From the NCBI GenBank assembly GCA_043721235.1, contig JAYSRE010000207.1, forward strand, positions 1 through 21,627: 21,627 nucleotides of DNA, written 5' to 3'. The stretch is from JAAFIP01 sp043721235 (GTDB lineage Bacteria > Pseudomonadota > Gammaproteobacteria > Burkholderiales > Burkholderiaceae_C). Below the pieces are notes generated by a model that saw only the letters and a list, made by a program, of their open reading frames with translations, did no database searches and was not told where the DNA came from. The position numbers and the translations under genes are program-made. Shown here in pieces: positions 6,866 through 12,923 of this stretch. Numbering within the stretch: the stretch's first letter is position 1; every line of letters starts with the position of its first letter.

Positions 6866-8890
6866 TTATTTTTTAGGGAGTGCATCGTCACTCCACTTTA
6901 AAATAGAAGCAAAAATTTGGCGCTCTTTGTCAAGCGTGAGCTGGCCTCGCACCCGAATATCGGTGCTGGTGTCGCGTGGGCTAGCGCCGAACAAGCGTGG
7001 CTGGCTAAGTGACTGGGCTAGCCCCGCAATAACCACCAAGCGTGAACCATACCGGTCTCGCGCTGCGGGTAATTTGAAAGATTTAATTGCCGGAAACTGC
7101 TTTGTGCCACGCTCAAAACGATTGGTCTCACTCAAGTCTTCTGGGTAAATGGGGTAAAGCTGGCCCACGCTGTCTTGCTCAGCAATGATCAAATCTAAAG
7201 ATTTTCCGCTGGTATTGCGTACGACCAAGTTAGCCGTGTTTTGAGGCGCCAAGGGTTTTACTACCGTGTCTACACTTAGTGCATCGCTGCGTACCACACG
7301 GCCACTTGAGCTTACCTCTAAGGTCGCACTGAAACCTTGCAGCTCCATGTCTTTGGCTTGGTCGGTAACGTAAGCCAGCCACTTCCATTGCGCCAAGTCT
7401 TGCAATCGCCTTTGCAAGGCTGTTGCGTCGGTGAGCTTTTCAGCATTCGACTGCAAAGCATTGGCCAGCGCGGGCAGGGCTTGCAAGCTGTAAGCGCCTG
7501 CCGCCAAGGTGGTAACCTGCACATCAAACGCGCTGTCGGTTACACGCTTTACGGAAGCTGGGTAAGGTAGCCGAATACCGGCTGGCAACGGGTTGTCAGA
7601 GCGCACCCTTAAGCCAATAGCTGCCGGCTCAGACAGGGCGGTAACTTTCCAAGTGTTTACCTGGGGCAGAGAAGCCAGCAGCGCAGGTACAGTAAGCCGT
7701 GCTGTGCTGGGCCCGACAGTGGCTAACAAGGCTTCAGCCGCTAGGGCAGTACCGTCATTTTTTACAGCTGTAACGCTAACTGACTGGCCCAGTTCTAGCC
7801 CGTCAAGCCAACCACTTTTAAGTGTGAGCGAGCCGCCCACTCGCTGCGCTAGCCAAGTAGGCCGACTGGCAGCTGAGGGTTTTTGGTTTGAAAAAATCTT
7901 GTAATCTAAATCTCCCTCGGCCACCGGAGAAGGTAGCTCTCTGTTTGGGAAGAGTTGCTGTAGCTCTTCAATCACAGGTGGGTAGGCACTTAAGACACCT
8001 TGGTAAAGCTCTCTCCAAGTTTCTGGTTTTTTCTTAAAAGCATCTGCTACAGCCCACGTTAGCAGGCCGTGCGGCAGTGCATCACGCTGCTTGCGCGGAA
8101 GGCGCAGTTCAGGTGAAACTTGGTGGCTCTCTGATGCAAAGAAAGCAATATATTGGGCTTTATTTGTAGTGTCTTTGGGCGCTGCAATGTCGAAGCTTTT
8201 ACCCAAAATACTGAGCTTAATTTTACTGGCTTTGTTTAAAACCAGGTCTGTCAAAGTTAAACCCCGAAAACGTATATCTTCATTCAGTAGTGTGCTGTTT
8301 GCGCTAACGCCTCGGGTCATTGATGCGGCCGAGCAGGTGTCAAACAAAGACCACACAAACACGTTTTTAGCTAAGAACGCCTTGATCCAGCGGCCAAAGT
8401 CTGTGTCCTTAATCTGTCCGTCTAAAGTGGCCTCTTTTCCTGCAGTGGTGGTGCGCGCATCTCGGGCCAAGAATATTTCAGCCAGGTCGTCGGGTTCCTG
8501 GTAGGTTTTAGCGCTGTCATTAAGCCGGGTTCCATGTCCCGAAAAGTACAGCACCACAGTATCACCAGACTGCGAATCTTTAAGCATGCGGGCTAAGGCT
8601 TCGTGGATGCGCGTTGCATCTGGCATGGCGGCACCGGGTACACCATCAGCAAGTGTGATGATGTCGCTGGCCTTGAATCCTTGGGCTAACAAGGTATCAC
8701 GCATCAAAATAACATCGTTGCGCGGAGCTTGCAGCCACAGCGACTGAGCTTGGTTCACCAGCTCAGAAACGCCGACCAGAAGTGCACGCTGGGCAGCTGC
8801 TGCCTCAAACGTCCATAAAGAAACTGACCATACCAGCCATGCACAAGCATGTCGTAAAAACACAGACATGGGCAGCTTGACCGACAGCAT
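6866..8890 (-). CDS. Secreted caspase-like (C14) protease with C-terminal DUF4384-like domain
   Basis: This 674-aa protein is a bacterial caspase-like cysteine peptidase. Residues 1 to about 33 form a signal peptide (basic start, a Trp/Val/Leu-rich hydrophobic stretch, then AAA before the Q), so the protein should act in the periplasm. The catalytic domain follows at once: strand RALLVGVSEL (35-44), helix NDVILMRDTLLAQGF (58-72), the catalytic-histidine motif VVLYFSGHG (112-120, H119) and the catalytic-cysteine motif SLFDTCSAAS (181-190, C186). Both catalytic residues are intact. After about residue 335 comes a poorly recognised middle region, then a segment near 552-625 with the DUF4384 flavour (LIIAEQDSVGQLYPIYPED, then an asparagine/arginine and a G-K-x-F-P stretch). 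The gene is 15 bp downstream of the anti-sigma-like gene and 30 bp upstream of hcp. Substrate unknown; regulatory proteolysis, envelope remodelling or a self-toxic role are possible. The C14 call is firm, the DUF4384 call moderate. Confidence 0.88.
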   Translation of the reverse strand: MLSVKLPMSVFLRHACAWLVWSVSLWTFEAAAAQRALLVGVSELVNQAQSLWLQAPRNDVILMRDTLLAQGFKASDIITLADGVPGAAMPDATRIHEALARMLKDSQSGDTVVLYFSGHGTRLNDSAKTYQEPDDLAEIFLARDARTTTAGKEATLDGQIKDTDFGRWIKAFLAKNVFVWSLFDTCSAASMTRGVSANSTLLNEDIRFRGLTLTDLVLNKASKIKLSILGKSFDIAAPKDTTNKAQYIAFFASESHQVSPELRLPRKQRDALPHGLLTWAVADAFKKKPETWRELYQGVLSAYPPVIEELQQLFPNRELPSPVAEGDLDYKIFSNQKPSAASRPTWLAQRVGGSLTLKSGWLDGLELGQSVSVTAVKNDGTALAAEALLATVGPSTARLTVPALLASLPQVNTWKVTALSEPAAIGLRVRSDNPLPAGIRLPYPASVKRVTDSAFDVQVTTLAAGAYSLQALPALANALQSNAEKLTDATALQRRLQDLAQWKWLAYVTDQAKDMELQGFSATLEVSSSGRVVRSDALSVDTVVKPLAPQNTANLVVRNTSGKSLDLIIAEQDSVGQLYPIYPEDLSETNRFERGTKQFPAIKSFKLPAARDRYGSRLVVIAGLAQSLSQPRLFGASPRDTSTDIRVRGQLTLDKERQIFASILKWSDDALPKK

Positions 8891-8905
8891 GGTAGCGTGC
8901 CTCTT

Positions 8906-9985
8906 CTATGGCTGGCCAAGCTGGTTAACCAACTTTGACTGCCCCAAAGCGGCTTTGCTGGCCACTGCGTCTTTTGCCCTGAGTGTGTAGACTCCCTGCG
9001 CGTCGGGGCCTGCCACGATTTCAGTTCCACTGGAGCGCATCAGATCGGTCACATCACTTAGGGTAGCCTGCGCATTGATTTTCACCTTAAAGTCGCCTGT
9101 TTCTGAAGCGACCACAGGTACTGATCGAAAACTAACCGCGTCATCAGTAGCTACATTCAAATTCATGCTGGTAACCGTTGACACCATGACATATGCCGCC
9201 AGCATAGAAAAAGCGGGACGCACCAGCCAGTCTTTGGCAAACCATGCTTTTACGCGGCTAAGGCCATCGAGCTCTGGCAGGTGGAATTTAGTGGTGTATG
9301 CCAACCGGTCGGTGAGCTGGTAGGCAATAAACCGTGCCACAGCGCCCCGGTACGCAGCTTGGTACTTAGACCGCTCGTCATTCAAGCCCAGAGGGGTGCC
9401 CGTCAGCACCAAGTGCTGGGATGCCACTGTGCGCAAGGCAATGCAGCCTGGCTCAGGTGGAATGGTGCTTTTGGTTGCATCTTGGTGCTCTTTGGCTACC
9501 GCGCGAATGGCCTCTAGCCGCGCTGGGGATAGCTCGCCTACGACTTTTGCCTGGGTTGAAGGGGAATTTTTAAGGGCCACAGGGTTCCAAGTTTGAACCA
9601 CTCCAAACATGGGCTCAAAAGGGTCGTCTTCTGGCTCTAGCAGCACATCAAAATCGCAGGCCCAGCTTGTTTCACACGCAGTAAACCAACCGTTCCATTG
9701 CTGGCCTTGTACAAAAGTATCTAGCAGTACGCCTACAAAAAAGCCGTTACTGGCCACTTGTACCAGCCTGCCTGGGCGCCATTCAGGCGTAAATGCTTTG
9801 GCGGCAACGGCTGCTCTGCGCTGAACCAGCTCTGTTAGAGGGTGAAGCAGCTCTGCAGTGTGGCTGCTGTTTGGCTTCTCATAAGCACCGGTTTGTGAAC
9901 CAGCGTCCTCTGAGAGACTGGATTTATCAGTATCTAGCGCTGCCTCTACAAGTTCTAACGGGGGCCAGAGATCGTTCGGGTACAC
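8906..9985 (-). CDS. Single-pass membrane protein, putative anti-sigma partner
   Basis: No named family is recognised over most of this protein. With the start chosen here it is 359 aa. A long cytoplasmic-looking N-terminal part (1 to about 250) contains Trp-rich segments such as GQQWNGWFTACETSWACDF. One transmembrane helix follows (about 254-274, WLVRPAFSMLAAYVMVSTV) with basic residues on its N-side, implying N-in/C-out. The periplasmic tail of about 85 aa carries FKVKINAQATLSDVTDLMRS and IVAGPDAQGVYTL (about 299-335), resembling the C-terminal module of some membrane anti-sigma proteins. The start was set at GTG 9985 because AGGA lies 5 bases upstream, just after the sigma stop; an in-frame GTG at 10024 would add 13 residues but overlaps the sigma gene by 32 bp and lacks a Shine-Dalgarno. 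Position directly after a sigma-like gene supports, but does not prove, an anti-sigma role. Confidence 0.72.
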   Translation of the reverse strand: MYPNDLWPPLELVEAALDTDKSSLSEDAGSQTGAYEKPNSSHTAELLHPLTELVQRRAAVAAKAFTPEWRPGRLVQVASNGFFVGVLLDTFVQGQQWNGWFTACETSWACDFDVLLEPEDDPFEPMFGVVQTWNPVALKNSPSTQAKVVGELSPARLEAIRAVAKEHQDATKSTIPPEPGCIALRTVASQHLVLTGTPLGLNDERSKYQAAYRGAVARFIAYQLTDRLAYTTKFHLPELDGLSRVKAWFAKDWLVRPAFSMLAAYVMVSTVTSMNLNVATDDAVSFRSVPVVASETGDFKVKINAQATLSDVTDLMRSSGTEIVAGPDAQGVYTLRAKDAVASKAALGQSKLVNQLGQP

Positions 9986-9992
9986 ATTTTTC

Positions 9993-10820
9993 CTAGGTTG
10001 CTTGAACGTAAGACGCTTGAGCACCTAAGATTTTGAAGACGGAATAGATCGCTTTCATGTTTTCTGCATGAATCGGAATGCCTAGAGTTTTTTCTATCCA
10101 AGCCCCCAAAAGGGTTTTTGCGTAGTCGCTGGTAAGTCCCTGCCTTTTATGCACCAAGCCGAGCCGACCTGCGCGGTAATGGTAGGAGGTAATTGCATGG
10201 CGAGAGGCTACGCCAGATAAACCGCCTTCTGCCTCCTTGCCAAAACCCTCACACAGCAAAATGCGCTCTGGTGGCTCAAGCTGGTCTATAAAAGAAGCTG
10301 CCGCTTGGGCTACTTTGTTTTGGTTCAGGCCAAACTCACTCAAACATGTATCAATATCATCCTCTGCGCTAATTTGCTCTTCCAGCTGGCTTTCGGTAAT
10401 TTGATCGCCAATGGACAGCTTTCTTCTAAAAGAACTGGCGCGGGTGCAATCGATTAAATAGCGGCGAAAGTAGGCGCACAGGGCGTAAGAGCTTGATGGG
10501 GCGCTATGCCCATCATCTTCGCTGTCGGTATTTGTAAGATTTTTCTGTAACGCGTCTTTGCCGCGCTCTTGCAACCTCAGTACTTTGCAATAAATGAACT
10601 GGGCAATCAGCTCTTGCCGACCTTCTCCGAGTATTTGTAACTCAGGAGGGTTACAGCGCTGCAGTGCACGGCTGACAATACTGTACATCTGGCCAATTTC
10701 AGACGCTGAGAGCCCTTGCCTGCGTTTCCATAAAGCGACTAAATGCGCACTTTCGGTGCTGTCCAGTGTTTCGCGCATCCCCTGCCCGATGGGTGGGTCT
10801 GCCTCTTTGAGGTATCTCAT
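9993..10820 (-). CDS. Divergent sigma-70-family-like transcription factor
   Basis: This 275-aa protein looks like a divergent sigma factor that heads the operon. Residues about 67-130 resemble sigma region 2: RQELIAQFIYCKVLRLQ, then after a linker YALCAYFRRYLIDCTRASSFRRK, the aromatic/basic pattern used for -10 melting. Residues about 175-220 resemble a region 4 helix-turn-helix: FIDQLEPPERILLCEGFG, then GVASRHAITSYHYRAGRLGL. A C-terminal extension (225-275) is of unknown role. There is no zinc site, signal peptide or membrane segment, so it should be cytoplasmic. The ATG at 10820 has only a weak GAGAAG two bases upstream; the in-frame ATG at codon 15 is an alternative start. Being first in the operon with a membrane protein next suggests a self-contained regulatory switch for the T6SS genes behind it. 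An HTH-type regulator of another kind is the main alternative. Confidence 0.72.
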   Translation of the reverse strand: MRYLKEADPPIGQGMRETLDSTESAHLVALWKRRQGLSASEIGQMYSIVSRALQRCNPPELQILGEGRQELIAQFIYCKVLRLQERGKDALQKNLTNTDSEDDGHSAPSSSYALCAYFRRYLIDCTRASSFRRKLSIGDQITESQLEEQISAEDDIDTCLSEFGLNQNKVAQAAASFIDQLEPPERILLCEGFGKEAEGGLSGVASRHAITSYHYRAGRLGLVHKRQGLTSDYAKTLLGAWIEKTLGIPIHAENMKAIYSVFKILGAQASYVQAT

Positions 10821-10877
10821 AGCTTCTCGATGGGTTAGATAATTTTTTATTCAAATCAATAACTTATTGCTATTTGC

Positions 10878-10909
10878 CAGCCCACTTAGCGCGCCTTTGA
10901 GAAGGGCTG
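10878..10909 (-). repeat. Inverted repeat in the leader of the sigma-like gene
   Basis: CAGCCC at 10878-10883 pairs with GGGCTG at 10904-10909 across a 20-base loop, and an inner CCTT-TGAG-AAGG overlaps one arm, so two alternative hairpins compete. It ends about 58 bases before the sigma-like start codon. No T-run follows, so it is not a plain terminator. It could be chance. Confidence 0.35.
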
Positions 10910-11124
10910 CACCAGCGCAACACGACAACCTGAACCCAACTTTTTTAATTTTTAGTCACTACCAAATTTACATCTGATCAACATAGTTTTGCATAGATGT
11001 TATGGTACGTGCCAAAACGAGTCTAGAATCATTCCAAATGTAACGCCTCGTAAAATTCGCTCCAAGCACAATGCATGCTTATGGCTGACTGTAGCACCCA
11101 GTGTTTTGCTGTTGACTTTCGTAT

Positions 11125-11144
11125 ACTATTAATTTAATAGCTAA
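11125..11144 (+). repeat. AT-rich palindrome, near match to the clpV insert
   Basis: CTATTAA-T-TTAATAG (11126-11140) is a perfect 7+1+7 palindrome. The wider 20-mer ACTATTAATTTAATAGCTAA matches 16 of 20 positions of the minus-strand sequence at 317-336 inside clpV. It looks like a member of a short dispersed palindromic family, though only this window was available to judge. Confidence 0.55.
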
Positions 11145-11202
11145 CTATTCAGCATTTTCTTGGGCGTAACAACTAAATCGCTTAAAAATTGCTCTAGAAA
11201 GC

Positions 11203-11234
11203 AAAAAACCTGCAAGCGGTGAACTTGCAGGTTT
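11203..11234 (-). terminator. Rho-independent terminator after mltA
   Basis: Read on the minus strand, AAACCTGCAAG pairs perfectly with CTTGCAGGTTT (11 bp) around a 7-base loop TTCACCG, and the descending arm merges into a run of six T. It lies about 60 bp after the mltA stop and has the textbook form of an intrinsic terminator, marking the end of the tssK-L-M-tagF-ppkA-mltA transcript. The other strand has no T-run, so it is one-way. Confidence 0.9.
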
Positions 11235-11246
11235 AGATGCAGGCTA

Positions 11247-11266
11247 GCTATTTATACTTAAATAGC
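11247..11266. repeat. 20-base AT-rich inverted repeat
   Basis: GCTATTTA (11247-11254) and TAAATAGC (11259-11266) form a perfect 8-bp inverted repeat with a 4-base loop TACT. It lies between the mltA stop and the terminator and resembles in flavour the palindrome at 11125-11144. It may be the same kind of dispersed element or part of the transcript's 3' end structure. Confidence 0.5.
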
Positions 11267-11295
11267 CCCGCTTTGAAAAGTTACCAAAGTCACAG

Positions 11296-12867
11296 TTAAT
11301 CGTCTTCAGCGCAAAAATCTGCCGACGGTACGAGGCACTGGCTTAGCTCTACCGCAGCTCCAGCGCCACGTGTTTTACCTGCAAGCAGACTGGACGCAGC
11401 CACCTTGAGCCCACGCGGCAGCAGTACCCACAATTGACCGCGCTCTTTCATGCGCCTGGCTTGGGTGGCCGCTTGTGGGCCATCGCCGAAGAAATAGTCC
11501 GCCCTGACTGCACCGCGAATAGCGCCACCTGTGTCTTGCGCAATCATCAAGCGCCGCACTGGAGAGCCGTTGATCGGGTCACGGGTTGACATAAATACCG
11601 GGTAACCCAGCGGAGTGCTACGCGGATCTACCGCGATGGAGCGACCGGGAGAAAGAGGTACCCCCAAAGCGCCTACTGGGCCGCCCGACTTGCCGGTACT
11701 TTCTCTAAAAAATACATAACTTGGGTCTTTGATGCCGCTGCCGGCTGGAGCCCGTGCAGGGGCTTTTTGGCCAGGCACCAAGACGGCCCCCGTGGCGGCA
11801 GGTTTGGCCAGTTTGAAGCCTCGGGTGCGCACAGCACCATCGTCTTCATCCGTGTCGGCATCTAGTTCCACAGAGAGACCACGCGTCTTGGTGGCGGACT
11901 TGCCGTCACTTGATTTTGCCAATGTAGGACGAAATGGATGGCCATTTTGTTCGGCGTAGGCCACACGCATGACTTCACCACCCTCTTGCATCCGAATACG
12001 GCCCGAGCCTTGCACTTGCATTTCGTACAACGCGTTGGCATTGTCCACGAAAGCCAGTACCTTGGCGTTAGGCGCGCCCAGTGTTTCAATTTCTTCACGC
12101 GTGTAGTAGGCCACCAGTTGCTTACCATTGGCACGCAGGCGTACTTTGCGGTCTAGGGTGTCTAATACCAAATTATCCATCTCGATCACGAACAGCCCAG
12201 GGCCACCTATGTCTTTGGTGGTGAGGTTGCTTTGCAACACCACATTACGCCCCTCCACACGAGCCGCCAGCGTGCCCGTGCGTTGTGAAGCAGCCAGTTT
12301 GCGTGCGTCAAGGTACAGCATGTCCTCTGGCTGACCGTAAACCGGGTAAATGTAGGGTGCCCCATAGCGGCGGCTGCCTTTGATTTCAGGCTCAAAATAG
12401 CCTGTCACTACGCCGTCTATCTTGCGGTCGTCATCTTGAATTTGGTAGACAGCAAACTCTTTTTCATAAAAATTGCGAAGCACACCTGTGCTATTTCCGT
12501 CTAAGCTGCGCGCCCGCGTGCACAAGTCCCGCCACTCTGTGGCCCTGGCAGACAACACTTTGCAGCTTTCTAAAAACGCAGGCCAACCCTCGACTAAGTT
12601 GTCTGTCGTCCAGCCAGGTACTTTGTCAAAGCCTGTGGAAGAGTATTTGGCCAATTGGGTGGAAAAGTTGGCAGTGTCACCGGCTGTGCCACCTGCTGAA
12701 GCGGCCGCAACTTGGGTTGCACCGGCGCCGGGCGCTGGGGTTGCCTTGACCACGCTAGGAGGTGCCTCCCCAGGAATTTGTATGGTTTGCTTGGTTGCAG
12801 AGCAACCCACCAGCAAAGTGAGCGCAACACTCGGCCAAAAGATGCGGTTTAATTGAGTGGTATTCAT
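11296..12867 (-). CDS. mltA: MltA-family lytic murein transglycosylase, lipoprotein
   Basis: This enzyme cleaves the glycan backbone of peptidoglycan by forming 1,6-anhydro ends. The 523-aa product has a lipoprotein signal with lipobox LLVGC (Cys22), so it should be anchored on the periplasmic side of the outer membrane. The MltA barrel spans about residues 130-315, with GVVTGYFEPEIKGSRRYG (152-169) and YEMQVQGSGRIRMQ (281-294); the 3D domain spans about 398-490, with LSPGRSIAVDPRSTPLG, AQDTGGAIRGAVRADYFFG and the expected catalytic aspartate D457. Between the two parts, residues 316-380 form a low-complexity acidic then Ala/Pro-rich linker where other MltA proteins usually have a helical stretch leading to the NPSYVFF motif; KDPSYVFFRE follows here. 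It starts 56 bp after ppkA and is followed by a terminator, so it appears co-transcribed with the T6SS envelope genes. It could also be simply the housekeeping MltA placed here. Confidence 0.92.
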   Translation of the reverse strand: MNTTQLNRIFWPSVALTLLVGCSATKQTIQIPGEAPPSVVKATPAPGAGATQVAAASAGGTAGDTANFSTQLAKYSSTGFDKVPGWTTDNLVEGWPAFLESCKVLSARATEWRDLCTRARSLDGNSTGVLRNFYEKEFAVYQIQDDDRKIDGVVTGYFEPEIKGSRRYGAPYIYPVYGQPEDMLYLDARKLAASQRTGTLAARVEGRNVVLQSNLTTKDIGGPGLFVIEMDNLVLDTLDRKVRLRANGKQLVAYYTREEIETLGAPNAKVLAFVDNANALYEMQVQGSGRIRMQEGGEVMRVAYAEQNGHPFRPTLAKSSDGKSATKTRGLSVELDADTDEDDGAVRTRGFKLAKPAATGAVLVPGQKAPARAPAGSGIKDPSYVFFRESTGKSGGPVGALGVPLSPGRSIAVDPRSTPLGYPVFMSTRDPINGSPVRRLMIAQDTGGAIRGAVRADYFFGDGPQAATQARRMKERGQLWVLLPRGLKVAASSLLAGKTRGAGAAVELSQCLVPSADFCAEDD

Positions 12868-12873
12868 GTTCGA

Positions 12874-12884
12874 CTCCTTCGGAG
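12874..12884 (-). promoter_or_regulatory. mltA ribosome-binding site within a small hairpin
   Basis: The AAGGAG Shine-Dalgarno (12874-12879) lies 6 bases before the mltA ATG. It overlaps a short inverted repeat CTCC-GAA-GGAG that could partly hide it. The stem is only 4 bp, so any effect would be modest. Confidence 0.4.
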
Positions 12885-12923
12885 AATTAACACCATAAAA
12901 AGGTGTAGATACTCACTAAACGA

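Larger units (their letters stand above)
10821..11295. other. AT-rich intergenic region between the two T6SS operons
   Basis: No gene was recognised in these 475 bp. The region is more AT-rich than its flanks. From the mltA side it holds a 20-base palindrome, the mltA terminator and a 15-base palindrome, then about 250 bp without obvious structure, then a hairpin in the likely leader of the sigma gene (10878-10909). The promoter of the sigma-caspase-hcp-tss operon must lie here on the minus strand unless transcription reads through the terminator, but no pair of -35/-10 boxes was convincing. Confidence 0.7.

Noticed and set aside
9986..10024. Upstream GTG start (10024) for the anti-sigma-like gene
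   Set aside because: It has no Shine-Dalgarno and would overlap the sigma-like gene by 32 bp; the GTG at 9985 has AGGA at good spacing. It remains possible.
10999..11014. Sigma-54-type promoter starting TGGCACG on the minus strand upstream of the sigma-like gene
   Set aside because: The -24 part is good, but the -12 position reads ATAAC and lacks the required GC, so the site is not credible.
11112..11140. Plus-strand sigma-70 promoter using TTGACT and TATACT or TAATAG
   Set aside because: TATACT is only 4 bases after TTGACT, TAATAG is a poor -10, and no plus-strand gene follows.
12888..12910. Hairpin ACACC-TTTTTAT-GGTGT between ppkA and mltA as a terminator
   Set aside because: The stem is only 5 bp and no T-run follows on the minus strand; read-through into mltA is more likely.
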